From contig NZ_CP011427.1 of the NCBI RefSeq assembly GCF_001506165.1, positions 3,658,001 through 3,722,000 on the forward strand: a stretch of 64,000 nucleotides of DNA. The letters run 5' to 3'. Made by a program: the position numbers and the translations under genes. How positions within the stretch are numbered: the stretch's first letter is position 1; each line of letters begins with the position of its first letter. Source of the stretch: Pantoea vagans (GTDB lineage: Bacteria; Pseudomonadota; Gammaproteobacteria; Enterobacterales; Enterobacteriaceae). Under the pieces are notes generated by a model. It ran no database searches. It was given only the letters and a program-made list of their open reading frames with translations, and was not told the DNA's origin. Positions 18,003 to 27,015 of the stretch are shown in pieces.

Positions 18003-19313
18003 TTACTGCCCTTCCAGCACCTTAATATCGGCACTGCCCTGCTGCGGCGCATCTTTGCGCAGCTTCGCCACATCCTTCGCCGTCACCGTCGACTTCACGC
18101 CATTACCCCAGCTGCCACGGATAAAGTTGACCACATCCGCAACCTGGTTGTCGTTCAAACGCCAGCCGAACGCCGGCATGGTGATCGCCGAAGGTGCGCC
18201 CTGCACGCCAGGCAAGGTGCCGCCCACCAGCACGATGTGAATCAGCGAGGTTGGGTCTTCTGCCATCACCACCGGGTTGCCACGCAGCGCTGGATAGAAG
18301 CGTTGGTAGCCGCTGCCGTCCGTTTTATGACAGGCCGCACAGCTATCGACATACACCGATGCGCCTGGCTGGCTGTCATCGCCCTTCCACAACGCTTTGG
18401 CGACCGCATCATCCTGCGTAAACACTGTCTGGCTGGCATCCTTCGCACCCAACGATTTCAGATATTTAGCAATCGCGCTGATATCTTCGTCATTAAGGTA
18501 TTGCAGGCTGTGCTGCACCACATCGGTCATACCACCAAATACCGCGGTGTGATCGTTGCGGCCAAAGCGCAGGAACTGCTTCAGGTCGTCTTCGCTCCAG
18601 CGGCCTAAACCGTCACGGTTGTCACTGCGCAGGTTGCTCGCGGTCCAGCCATCAATCGGAGCGCTGCTGCCAGACAGGTAATCGTTGCCTTCGCCATTAT
18701 TCAGCGCTTTTTCCTGCATGGTGATGCTACGTGGCGTATGGCAAGCCCCGCAGTGTCCGAGGCCTTCCACCAGATAGCGACCGCGCGCCAGGGCGGGGTC
18801 TTCCTGTGCAGCTGGCTGGAACGCTTTCACGTCCGGCGCAAACATGCCACGCCAGATGGAGAGCGGCCAGCGCATCGACAGCGGCCATGGAATATCGCTG
18901 TCTTTGTTTGCCTGCGACACCGGCTGCACGCCATGCATGAAGTAGGCATACAGCGCCTGCATATCGTCATCGCTCACCACCGCATAGGATGGGTATGGCA
19001 TGGCGGGATAGAGCGTATCGCCATTTTTCGCTACGCCGTGACGCACCGCTTTCTGGAAATCGTCATAGCTGTAGTCACCAATCCCAGTAGTTTTATCCGG
19101 TGTGATGTTGGTGGAGTAGATGGTGCCAATCGGGGTGGCCATCGGTAATCCACCGGCAAAAGGTTTGCCGCCCGCCGTGCTGTGACAGGCGACGCAGTCA
19201 CCCGCACGCGCCAGATATTCACCGCGCTTCACCAGTGCGTCAGAACCTGCTTCGTCCGCCACCGCGGCGAAGGTCATCGTGCCCAGAAACAGGGCTAAAA
19301 TGCTTTTGATCAT
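18003..19313 (-). CDS. Gluconate 2-dehydrogenase, tri-haem cytochrome c subunit
   Basis: 436 residues with a signal peptide (first ~19 residues, ending near ADE) and three haem-binding CxxCH motifs: CVACH, CGACH and CAACH. This is the membrane-anchored electron acceptor subunit of flavocytochrome dehydrogenases, and passes electrons from the FAD subunit to ubiquinone. It is the last gene of a three-gene operon, 11 bases after the FAD subunit. Sorbitol and 2-ketogluconate dehydrogenases have the same architecture, so the substrate is inferred from the GntR-type operator and from similarity of the FAD subunit to Erwinia-type gluconate dehydrogenase. Confidence 0.9.
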   Translation of the reverse strand: MIKSILALFLGTMTFAAVADEAGSDALVKRGEYLARAGDCVACHSTAGGKPFAGGLPMATPIGTIYSTNITPDKTTGIGDYSYDDFQKAVRHGVAKNGDTLYPAMPYPSYAVVSDDDMQALYAYFMHGVQPVSQANKDSDIPWPLSMRWPLSIWRGMFAPDVKAFQPAAQEDPALARGRYLVEGLGHCGACHTPRSITMQEKALNNGEGNDYLSGSSAPIDGWTASNLRSDNRDGLGRWSEDDLKQFLRFGRNDHTAVFGGMTDVVQHSLQYLNDEDISAIAKYLKSLGAKDASQTVFTQDDAVAKALWKGDDSQPGASVYVDSCAACHKTDGSGYQRFYPALRGNPVVMAEDPTSLIHIVLVGGTLPGVQGAPSAITMPAFGWRLNDNQVADVVNFIRGSWGNGVKSTVTAKDVAKLRKDAPQQGSADIKVLEGQ

Positions 19314-19324
19314 CGCCTTGTTCC

Positions 19325-21109
19325 TTATGCCTGTACCAGCGGGCCGGGGTTCTTCAGATACTGTTCACGAATGGCCTTGGCTGACCAGTAGCTCAGCGCT
19401 GCCACCATACCGGTCGGGTTGTAACCGAGGCCCTGCGGGAACGCAGACGCACCTGGCACAAACACGTTCGGCACATCCCAGCTCTGCAGGTAACGGTTCA
19501 CGGCACTGGTTTTCGGATCTTCACCCATGATCGCCCCGCCACTCATGTGCGTGGTCTGGTACACGGTGGTATCGAAGTGGGTGCCCGGTCCTTTTGCGCC
19601 GCCGATGATCATTTTCGGGTTCATCGCTTCGGTGATCTTACGCATCTTGCCGACCATGAACTGTGCCATCTTGATGTCATTGTCCTGCCAGTCAAAGGTC
19701 ATACGCAGCAGCGGCTGGCCGTAAACATCTTTGTAGTTCGGATCGAGATCGAGGTAGTTAGCGCGATAGGACTGGTGCGCACCGTGCGCATCCATCGAGA
19801 TGTGATGGTTGTAGGTATCCGCCACCGCCGCTTTCCACTGACTGCCCCAGTTCGGCGTGCCCTTCGGCGTCGGTAATCCAGAAATCGGCTTGGTGCCCGC
19901 CTGGTTAACCCAGAACGGCGAGCCGCCGACAAAGCCATACGGACCGTGGTCGAAGTTATCGGCGTTGAAGTCATCCACCGCCACACCTGCACCGCCCGCA
20001 CCAATGAATGGGTTGGTGGTCGTGTTCTTGTCGAACAGCGCCTTAAGGGTCGAAATGTTCTGGTAGGCAAAGTTACGCCCCACCACACCTTCATTGCTGA
20101 TGGGGTTATATGGCTTGCCGATGCCTGACAGCAGCATCAAATGGACGTTGTGGAACTGGAAGGCCGAGAGGATCACCAGGTCCGCGGGCTGCACTACTTC
20201 ACGGCCCTGACCATCAAGATAGGTCACACCGGTGGCGCGCTTCTTGTCATCGGTCAGATTCACACGCAGCACGTAGGAGTTGTTACGCAGTTCGAACTTC
20301 GGTTCCTGACGCAGTGCGGGCAGAATATTCACGTTTGGCGACGCCTTGGAGTACATGTAGCAGGCATAGCCGCTGCAGTAACCGCAGAAGTTGCACGGCC
20401 CCATCTGCGCGCCGTAGGTGTTGGTGTACGGACCCGAAGTGTTAGCAGACGGCATATCGTAGGGGTGATAACCCACTGATTCAGCCGCCTGAGCAAACAG
20501 TTGGGCCGAATAGGTGCGCTTCTGCGCGGGCAGCGGGAAATCGCTGGAACGATCAGGCGCGTAAGGGTTTCCGCCCTTTTCTTTACCCTGCAGCTTACCT
20601 TTAATCGACCAGGCGCTGCCGGAAGTACCAAACACTTTCTCAGCTTGATCAAAGAACGGCTCTAGCTCATCGTAGCTGACACCGAAATCCTGAATGGTCA
20701 TGCCTTCCGGGATGAAGCTTTTGCCATAGCGCTGCTCATAGTGGCTACGCAGGTTCAGCTCAACCGGATCGACACGGAAGTGCACGCCCGACCAGTGCAG
20801 GCCCGCACCGCCGGTGCCGGTGCCCGGCAGAAACGCCGCCAGTTGACGATAAGGTACGGCGGTTTGCGACGCATCGTGACGGATAGTTACGGTGCTTTTC
20901 GACAAATCCTGGAACAGCTTTTTACGGATGTTATAGGTCAGTTCATCAATTGACTGCGGATAGGATCCATCGGGATAAGTATCACGATGCGGACCACGCT
21001 CCAGCGCCACAACGTTAAGACCGGCTTCAGTCAGCTCTTTCGCCATGATCGCCCCGGCCCAGCCGAAACCGACCACCACTGCGTCTACTTTTTTCAATTC
21101 ATTTGCCAC
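19325..21109 (-). CDS. Gluconate 2-dehydrogenase, FAD (GMC-type) subunit
   Basis: 594 residues of the GMC oxidoreductase family. The FAD dinucleotide site is VVVGFGWAGAIMAKELTEAG at about 10-29. A cysteine-rich segment (MGPCNFCGYCSGYACYMYSK) lies mid-protein, and the C-terminal HMSGGAIMGEDPKTSAVN and GYNPTGMVAALSYWSA blocks are typical. It catalyses oxidation of gluconate to 2-ketogluconate at the periplasmic face. The likely start is GTG at 21109, two bases after the gamma subunit stop and behind GAGGG, giving an N-terminus without its own signal. It would therefore be exported together with the Tat-signal-bearing small subunit. An upstream in-frame ATG would overlap the small subunit gene. 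Confidence 0.9.
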   Translation of the reverse strand: MANELKKVDAVVVGFGWAGAIMAKELTEAGLNVVALERGPHRDTYPDGSYPQSIDELTYNIRKKLFQDLSKSTVTIRHDASQTAVPYRQLAAFLPGTGTGGAGLHWSGVHFRVDPVELNLRSHYEQRYGKSFIPEGMTIQDFGVSYDELEPFFDQAEKVFGTSGSAWSIKGKLQGKEKGGNPYAPDRSSDFPLPAQKRTYSAQLFAQAAESVGYHPYDMPSANTSGPYTNTYGAQMGPCNFCGYCSGYACYMYSKASPNVNILPALRQEPKFELRNNSYVLRVNLTDDKKRATGVTYLDGQGREVVQPADLVILSAFQFHNVHLMLLSGIGKPYNPISNEGVVGRNFAYQNISTLKALFDKNTTTNPFIGAGGAGVAVDDFNADNFDHGPYGFVGGSPFWVNQAGTKPISGLPTPKGTPNWGSQWKAAVADTYNHHISMDAHGAHQSYRANYLDLDPNYKDVYGQPLLRMTFDWQDNDIKMAQFMVGKMRKITEAMNPKMIIGGAKGPGTHFDTTVYQTTHMSGGAIMGEDPKTSAVNRYLQSWDVPNVFVPGASAFPQGLGYNPTGMVAALSYWSAKAIREQYLKNPGPLVQA

Positions 21110-21111
21110 GG

Positions 21112-21846
21112 TTACGCCCTCTCCCCGCGAATATCCACTGACGGGAACGGATAACGTTCGCCGCGCTCTACCCAATCCATAAAGTCGGCACGTGCGCCTG
21201 GGAAGCCAATCAGCTTCCAGCCCACCATGCCTTGGTTGCCGCCATGGATCGGATCGCTGAAGTACCCCTCGCGGGTGTTCTGCAGCAGGAAGGAGAAGAA
21301 GGTTTTAGCCGCCAACTGAGGGAACTCGGCCTGACCGCTCTCAAAGGCGGTGAGTAGCGCGTCTTGTTGTTCACCGCTTAACTCGGCAAACACTTTGCCA
21401 TGCTGCTTTTTGCTCCAGCTGTCCGCATCGGCAAGCCCCAGGCGATAAATCTGCTGCGGCACCAGCGGAGACTGGTAACCCAGCTCTTTCGGCAGATCGG
21501 GATTGAACGGCCCCTGCATATACCAGTTGCTACCGGTGGCGTAAGGGGTATTCATTTGACGATCGATAAACTCCGGCACACCGGCTTCCAGTGCGCCAGG
21601 ACCGCGTTCATCATTCGGGATCAGGCGCGCAACGGCCGCTTTGAGGAAAGCGTACTCTTCTGCGGTAAACCAGTTTGGTTGGTAATCACGTGCCTGTTGC
21701 GGTGCGACAGGTTGCTCTGCTGCCCCAGCGGCCATTGGCACCACCAGCGCGCCCATCGCCGAACTGCCAACCGCCATTGCGGGTGCCAGGGTGATGGTTC
21801 TCAGCAGAAAATCCCTGCGACTATGACCATTTTTTTGTTCTGACAT
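21112..21846 (-). CDS. Gluconate 2-dehydrogenase, small (gamma) subunit with Tat signal
   Basis: 244 residues, matching the gluconate 2-dehydrogenase subunit 3 family. The N-terminus carries a twin-arginine signal ([20 protein letters not shown]), so the folded FAD subunit is probably carried out of the cell with it. The internal [20 protein letters not shown] segment is typical of the family. It is the first gene of the operon and lies downstream of a GntR-type palindrome. Confidence 0.9.
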   Translation of the reverse strand: MSEQKNGHSRRDFLLRTITLAPAMAVGSSAMGALVVPMAAGAAEQPVAPQQARDYQPNWFTAEEYAFLKAAVARLIPNDERGPGALEAGVPEFIDRQMNTPYATGSNWYMQGPFNPDLPKELGYQSPLVPQQIYRLGLADADSWSKKQHGKVFAELSGEQQDALLTAFESGQAEFPQLAAKTFFSFLLQNTREGYFSDPIHGGNQGMVGWKLIGFPGARADFMDWVERGERYPFPSVDIRGERA

Positions 21847-21940
21847 GACATTGCCTCAGTACCGCAGATGATGCGGCATGAAAGTTAAGTGATTGCGTTG
21901 TATTGTTTTTTTATGGGTGACTTAAGGGATACAGTGTTAC

Positions 21941-21954
21941 TGTTACCGGTAACA
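21941..21954. promoter_or_regulatory. GntR-type operator upstream of the gluconate dehydrogenase operon
   Basis: TGTTACCGGTAACA is a perfect 14-base palindrome identical to the core of the E. coli GntR/IdnR gluconate-repressor box. It lies about 95 bases upstream of the first gene and is nested within a wider GTGTTAC/GTAACAC inverted repeat (21934-21940 and 21966-21972). It is also about 190 bases from sbmA on the other side. Confidence 0.85.
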
Positions 21955-22141
21955 ATGCGCGTAGTGTAACACCTTCCCCGTTAATAATTTAGTTTCTCGA
22001 AACAAATGCGCACAAAATACTTAACAACTGATGGCAGCGCTTTACATCGCCGGGACGATGCTGTCATCGTCAGAAACAACCTACAAAAGACAGATCATGT
22101 CTATCAGGGTATAAAAGAGTACACACAACAGCGGAGTGCCT

Positions 22142-23377
22142 ATGTTTAAGTCCTATTTTCCGCGGCCAGCGCTGTTTTTCAGCTCGGCAGCGATTTGGAG
22201 TTTGATTGCGATTTTTGCCTGGTTTGGCTTTGCCGATAATCTGCCTGCACTGTGGCCATCGCTACATGCAGCAATACAGCAGCCGTTGCCCACCAATGCT
22301 TCCCGTTTTATTCACCCGGCCCAGCTCTGGTTCTATGGCTATTACTGGATAATGGCGTCCATTTTCGCCCTTGCCTGGAAGGTGATTGATAACCATCCGT
22401 GGCAGCGCTGGTCAGTATGGGGCGCAGCCCTGATCATCTTCGTCACCTGGTTTGGGGTACAAGTCGGCGTGGCGGTCAACGCGTGGTATGGTCCGTTCTA
22501 TGATTTAATCCAAAAAGCCTTAACCAAGGCAGGATCGGTACAAATTACCGAATTTTACCAGCAAGTTGTGGCGTTTTTGGGTATTGCACTCATTGCCGTC
22601 GTGATTGGCGTCATGAATTCGTTCTTCATCAGCCACTGGGTATTCCGCTGGCGTACTGCAATGAATAACTACTACATGCACAACTGGCAGCGCCTGCGTA
22701 AGGTCGAAGGTGCCGCACAGCGTGTGCAGGAAGACACCATGCGTTTTGCCAGCACGCTGGAAGACTGGGGCGTAAGTTTCATTCAAGCCATCATGACGCT
22801 TGTGGCCTTCCTGCCAGTGCTGATCGCGCTGTCACATCACGTCAAAGATATCCCGCTGTTGGGTAACATCCCTTACGCGCTGGTGATTGCTGCGGTGCTG
22901 TGGTCAGTGTTTGGCACCGGGCTGCTGGCGGTGGTGGGGATTAAATTACCGGGGCTGGAGTTCCGTAATCAGCGTGTGGAAGCCGCTTACCGTAAAGAGC
23001 TGGTATACGGTGAAGATAATGCTGACCGCGCGTCACCGCCGACGGTCAATGAGCTGTTCAGTCGCGTGCGCTTTAACTATTTCCGTCTTTACTTCCACTA
23101 TTTGTACTTCAACATCACCCGCATTCTCTATCTGCAGGTCGATAACGTGTTCGGGCTGTTTTTGCTGTTTCCGTCAATCGTGGCAGGCACGATTACGCTG
23201 GGTTTACTCAACCAGATTACCAATGTGTTTGATCAGGTGCGCTCTTCGTTCCAGTACCTGATTTCCTCCTGGTCGACGCTGGTGGAGTTGATGTCGATTT
23301 ATAAACGTCTGCGCAGTTTTGAGCAGATTCTGGCTGATATTCCGCATGATGAGATGATGCGCGAAGCAGCTGAGTAA
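22142..23377 (+). CDS. sbmA: Peptide transporter SbmA/BacA
   Basis: 411 residues (E. coli SbmA 406). Conserved segments include [57 protein letters not shown] and [20 protein letters not shown]. It is a proton-driven inner membrane importer of peptides such as proline-rich antimicrobial peptides and microcins. The start at 22142 (MFKSYF) follows GGAG and matches the family; a GTG two codons upstream is less likely. It diverges from the gluconate dehydrogenase operon. Confidence 0.96.
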   Translation: MFKSYFPRPALFFSSAAIWSLIAIFAWFGFADNLPALWPSLHAAIQQPLPTNASRFIHPAQLWFYGYYWIMASIFALAWKVIDNHPWQRWSVWGAALIIFVTWFGVQVGVAVNAWYGPFYDLIQKALTKAGSVQITEFYQQVVAFLGIALIAVVIGVMNSFFISHWVFRWRTAMNNYYMHNWQRLRKVEGAAQRVQEDTMRFASTLEDWGVSFIQAIMTLVAFLPVLIALSHHVKDIPLLGNIPYALVIAAVLWSVFGTGLLAVVGIKLPGLEFRNQRVEAAYRKELVYGEDNADRASPPTVNELFSRVRFNYFRLYFHYLYFNITRILYLQVDNVFGLFLLFPSIVAGTITLGLLNQITNVFDQVRSSFQYLISSWSTLVELMSIYKRLRSFEQILADIPHDEMMREAAE

Positions 23378-23387
23378 GTGCGTGAGT

Positions 23388-23411
23388 GGGTGCGGTTTGA
23401 TGTCCGCACCC
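23388..23411. terminator. Hairpin between convergent sbmA and dhaK
   Basis: GGGTGCGG-N8-CCGCACCC, an eight-base-pair stem, lies between the two convergent stop codons. It may terminate both genes, although T runs are weak. Confidence 0.55.
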
Positions 23412-23418
23412 CAACCCC

Positions 23419-25059
23419 TTAACCTGCCAGCACCGCGAACACTTTCTCAATGGCATACGCGCCAGGATCTTTCACTCCATCCAGACTCTGCTGATTCAGA
23501 TACGCCGAACGGCCTGCTTTGGCGCTCTGCATTTGCGCGGTGGCATCCGCACCTTGTTGTGCCGCTTTCGCCGCGACTGCCAGCGACTCACCCGCCACCA
23601 GCGCTTCCAGTGCCGGTTGCAGTGCATCCACTAAGGTACGATGCCCCGGCTGCGCGCCGCCATAGTGCTTCATACGCTCCAGCCCATGCATCAACGCCTG
23701 CGGTAACGCGCTACCTTCTTCCAGCTGCTGGCCCGCGCTGGTGAACAGAATCGACATCAATACACCGCTCGATCCGCCCATTACCGTCGCGAGCTGCTCC
23801 CCGATCAACGCCATCAAGGTCGGTAACTCATCCAATGGCAGCTGCCTGTCACGCAAACCCCGCTGAATTTTTTTCGCGCCTGCGGCAAAAGTTGAACCGG
23901 TATCACCGTCGCCGACTTTGGCATCCAACGCGTTCAGCTCGCTCTCCAGATCGATCAGCGTTTGCGTCACACGATCAACGGTCGCAGCCACTTCCGCGTT
24001 TTCGGATGGATCGAAATCCAGCATGCTGCCCACTTTCTCTGCACTCTGCAAACTGATCGGCGCGAAGTCATAAACTGGCACCCAGCCGAGCACTTGCACT
24101 GGCGCATTTAAAGCCTCAAGGAACAGTTCTTCCAGCGCCAGCAGCGACAACGAGAAGCCCTTCATATCCAGGGCGCTCACCAGTGTTGCCGGGCCAATCA
24201 GATGGGTAACGCGGGCCGCCAGCGGTGACTGCAACACTTCACGTGTCAGCAATGCCAGCTCAAGCTGCGAGAACCCGCCGAGGTTGTTGATCAACAGTAG
24301 CGCCTGTTTACCGTCTGGCAATGCCTGCGCCAGTTTATCAGTCATGATACTGCTGATTTTGCGGCTGTTTTGTGTGTCCAGCGTCACCACGCCAGGCTCG
24401 CCATGAATGCCCATCCCCAGCTCGCTGTGGCCTACCGCCACACGGTCATCACGCGTTTCCCCCGGGATGTGGCACGTCGCGAATGCCAGACCAATCGAAG
24501 CGGTCGCATCGATGGCGCGTTGTGCCAGCGCCTGAACCTCTTCAAGTGAGTGCCCTTGCTCCGCGGCAAACCCGGCGATTTTGTGTACCAGCACGGTCCC
24601 GGCAATACCGCGCGGCTGCGGATTTTCCGGTAGCGCGATATCATCCTGAACCATAACGATTTCGACTTTATAACCGAGATTTTTCGCCTTCTCGGCAGCC
24701 AGGCCAAAGTTGAGGCGGTCGCCGGTGTAATTTTTCACAATCAGCAGGCAACCGGCCTCACCGGTGACGTTGATAATGGCGTTCAATACCGCATCCACAC
24801 TCGGCGAGGCAAATATATCGCCGCACACCGCCGCCGTGAGCATGCCTTTACCGACGAAACCGGCATGCGCGGGTTCATGGCCCGATCCGCCACCTGAGAT
24901 CAGCGCCACTTTGCTCTTATCCCAATCCGAACGCACCACCACGCGGATCTCATCACCAAGATCGAGGCGGCGTAAGTTGTGCCACGGCGTACTCAGCAAA
25001 ACCCCTTCGATGGCTTCGTTGACCAGATCGCTCTTCTCATGCATAAAAAACTGGCTCAT
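23419..25059 (-). CDS. dhaK: ATP-dependent dihydroxyacetone kinase (DhaK-DhaL fused)
   Basis: 546 residues, the single-chain ATP-using type (as in Citrobacter), not the PTS-linked three-protein type. The N-terminal DhaK domain has the GGGSGHEP motif and the substrate-binding His in GMGIHGEPGV (about 218). The C-terminal DhaL domain binds Mg-ATP through DAKVGDGDTGST and the GGSSGVL loop. It phosphorylates dihydroxyacetone (and glyceraldehyde) to the triose phosphate. It is monocistronic here and not linked to glycerol dehydrogenase. Confidence 0.95.
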   Translation of the reverse strand: MSQFFMHEKSDLVNEAIEGVLLSTPWHNLRRLDLGDEIRVVVRSDWDKSKVALISGGGSGHEPAHAGFVGKGMLTAAVCGDIFASPSVDAVLNAIINVTGEAGCLLIVKNYTGDRLNFGLAAEKAKNLGYKVEIVMVQDDIALPENPQPRGIAGTVLVHKIAGFAAEQGHSLEEVQALAQRAIDATASIGLAFATCHIPGETRDDRVAVGHSELGMGIHGEPGVVTLDTQNSRKISSIMTDKLAQALPDGKQALLLINNLGGFSQLELALLTREVLQSPLAARVTHLIGPATLVSALDMKGFSLSLLALEELFLEALNAPVQVLGWVPVYDFAPISLQSAEKVGSMLDFDPSENAEVAATVDRVTQTLIDLESELNALDAKVGDGDTGSTFAAGAKKIQRGLRDRQLPLDELPTLMALIGEQLATVMGGSSGVLMSILFTSAGQQLEEGSALPQALMHGLERMKHYGGAQPGHRTLVDALQPALEALVAGESLAVAAKAAQQGADATAQMQSAKAGRSAYLNQQSLDGVKDPGAYAIEKVFAVLAG

Positions 25060-25140
25060 TGCTTCCTCTCCATTGGTGTTGTCGTCATAAAAGGTAGCGT
25101 AAAAGCGGGGAGGACTTCGCGACGAAAGCCAGGAAATGCA

Positions 25141-25166
25141 AAGGGCGGCACACGCCGCCCTTGAGT
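25141..25166 (-). terminator. Terminator of yncE
   Basis: AAGGGCGGC-ACAC-GCCGCCCTT, a nine-base-pair stem with a four-base loop, lies 20 bases past the yncE stop codon on the complement strand. Confidence 0.8.
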
Positions 25167-25182
25167 TTCAGATAACTACCGC

Positions 25183-26232
25183 TTACAGCGCGATGCGCAG
25201 TACGCTATCTGGGTTCTTCGGTGGCTCTTTACGGGTGCCAGGCTGCTTGATGCTGACAAACAGGGTTTTGCCATCGGCAGACAGCGCCAGGCTGTTTGGC
25301 AGGCCTGGGGCTTTGACCGTGCGCTTCACTTTGTAGGTGCTGGCGTCGATGATGCTGATCTCACCCGCTTTACGGTGCGTCACATACAGCTCGTTACGAT
25401 CGGCATTGAACAGCACTGCCAGAGATTCTGGCACATCAATCTTATGGATCACTTGCTGAGTGCGCGCATCCAGCACCAGCACCTGAGGCTGCTTGGAGTC
25501 GCTCAGGAAGATACGGTGGCCTTTGGTGTCCAACGCAATGTTCAGGAAGAAGTGATCTTTTTCGCCATCAATTTTCTGGCGTTTTTCAATCGCGTTCAGA
25601 CGCGTATTGATCGTCACCAGCTCGCCATCAGCGTTGGTCACGTACAGCTTCTGCGCAGCAGAATCGAGCGCCAGGCCAGTGCCCATCTTGCCGGTATTCG
25701 GCACGGTGCTGACCAGCTTCAGGGTTTTGCCATCCACCACCCACACCACACTCTGCTCACCCAAACCTGTGATATAGACGCGGTCAGTTGCGGCATCGGC
25801 CACCAGTTCACGCGGCTGCAGTGGGCGTACGCTCTCACTGCGCTTACGTGCATCCAGCACCAGCGAGTTGATCTCTTTCCCGCTCGTCGCATCCACGGCG
25901 GTGACCGCGGCATCACGGGTATTACCGAAGAACAGGGTATTGGTTTTCTGGTTGATGGTGGCACCAAAGGTTGGCAGTTCAGTGCTGATCGTCTGCTTCA
26001 CCGCCAGATCCTGCGGGTCGAGACGATAAACAGTGCCGCCTTTGCTGCTGGCATTTTGCGCCGTGGCAACGAACAGCGCGTTATCGCTGTTGCTGAACGC
26101 CAGTTCGTAAGCACCTTTTGAGATCACCTGGTTCAGCGGCTGAGATTCGGCCGCCAGTACTGCAGAGGATGACAACAGGGCCGTTGCCAGCAGCAGCGGA
26201 CGCAGCGCCCACGTTGTTTTATTCGCTTTCAT
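25183..26232 (-). CDS. yncE: Periplasmic beta-propeller protein YncE
   Basis: 349 residues with a cleaved signal peptide (ends near SAVLAAES). Seven YVTN-type repeats match E. coli YncE closely: RPLQPRELVADAATDRVYI, NTGKMGTGLALDS and SLALSADGKTLFVS. E. coli YncE is an iron-repressed periplasmic protein of unclear function that binds DNA in vitro. The start at 26232 follows GGAG; an upstream ATG is less likely. A Fur-box-like sequence lies about 110 bases upstream. Confidence 0.93.
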   Translation of the reverse strand: MKANKTTWALRPLLLATALLSSSAVLAAESQPLNQVISKGAYELAFSNSDNALFVATAQNASSKGGTVYRLDPQDLAVKQTISTELPTFGATINQKTNTLFFGNTRDAAVTAVDATSGKEINSLVLDARKRSESVRPLQPRELVADAATDRVYITGLGEQSVVWVVDGKTLKLVSTVPNTGKMGTGLALDSAAQKLYVTNADGELVTINTRLNAIEKRQKIDGEKDHFFLNIALDTKGHRIFLSDSKQPQVLVLDARTQQVIHKIDVPESLAVLFNADRNELYVTHRKAGEISIIDASTYKVKRTVKAPGLPNSLALSADGKTLFVSIKQPGTRKEPPKNPDSVLRIAL

Positions 26233-26342
26233 AACTTCTCCATAGCAAAACCACCGCCTCTTGGCAGTGAAGTGAAAGCTCGACAGTGCAACCAATTTTA
26301 TAAAGACAGCCCGAGGCGAGCTGACGAAGGATGATTTTTTTT

Positions 26343-26361
26343 GAGAATAGTAATCATTTCG
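26343..26361. promoter_or_regulatory. Candidate Fur box upstream of yncE
   Basis: GAGAATAGTAATCATTTCG matches about 13 of 19 positions of the Fur consensus GATAATGATAATCATTATC and keeps the AATCATT core. E. coli yncE is a known Fur target, which supports the call. Confidence 0.55.
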
Positions 26362-26447
26362 TGGAGAAAGTGACAGGAATTTATCAGGTTACCAACGCCG
26401 CCAGGGCGCCCGGAGGCACCCTGTCAGCACAGAACGTTAACGCAGAC

Positions 26448-26657
26448 TTATTTGGTCAGTTCGGCAGTCATGTGCACGCCGTTGTTGAAGTTGGCTTCAG
26501 TCACTTTATAGGAAGCACCAGCTTTATGCGCCTGAGCAGCGATTTGCGCTTCTGCACCATCAAGCGTTGAGGCACAGGCAGTCACGCTTTGCGCGAAGCT
26601 GGCGAATGGCAGAACAGACAGGGCAACAACAGCAGCAAAAGTTTTGATAGATTTCAT
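26448..26657 (-). CDS. Small secreted DUF1471 (YdgH/BhsA/McbA-like) protein
   Basis: 69 residues. A signal peptide (MKSIKTFAAVVALSVLPFASFA) is followed by a single short DUF1471 domain containing AEAQIAAQAHKAGASYKV and NNGVHMTAEL. Members are periplasmic or outer-membrane stress proteins linked to biofilm formation and copper or acid stress. The start at 26657 follows GAGGAA. The paralogue cannot be assigned exactly. A single Cys is present in the mature part. Confidence 0.85.
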   Translation of the reverse strand: MKSIKTFAAVVALSVLPFASFAQSVTACASTLDGAEAQIAAQAHKAGASYKVTEANFNNGVHMTAELTK

Positions 26658-27015
26658 GGTCAATTCCTCAGTCAATGTTTTATCAGATAAGGCGTCATCG
26701 CCTTGTTGAGATACATAGTAGGCTGATCATTGAGGAGTAAAAAGCGGAGAGATTTGCCAAAGTTATTCGATTAATTTGAAAGACAAAGGCACATTTGGAT
26801 TAACCCTTGTGCAAAGGGTTAAAAATCCAGGTTTTAATGAATGGACGGGATTAATGACTGTGAATGGTGCGGTTGGTTTTGCGCGATAAATCGCGCCGCT
26901 ACAGTAATGGAGGCTGCGAGCGGCCTGAAGGCCGCCCCTTACTGAAACCTTGACGTGCAAGACGGTAGCTATGCACATCCTGTATAGCGGCGCGATTCAT
27001 TGCGCTAAAACGAAT
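26658..27015. repeat. Intergenic region with three palindromic repeat units
   Basis: The first 200 bases hold the promoter region of the DUF1471 gene. The remainder contains a GCGCGAT-AA-ATCGCGC unit with CGCTAC tail (26881-26902), a GCGGCCTGAAGGCCGC unit (26919-26934) and a TAGCGGCGCGATTCATTGCGC-like unit (26985-27005) next to the MFS gene end. No gene is supported here. Confidence 0.75.
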
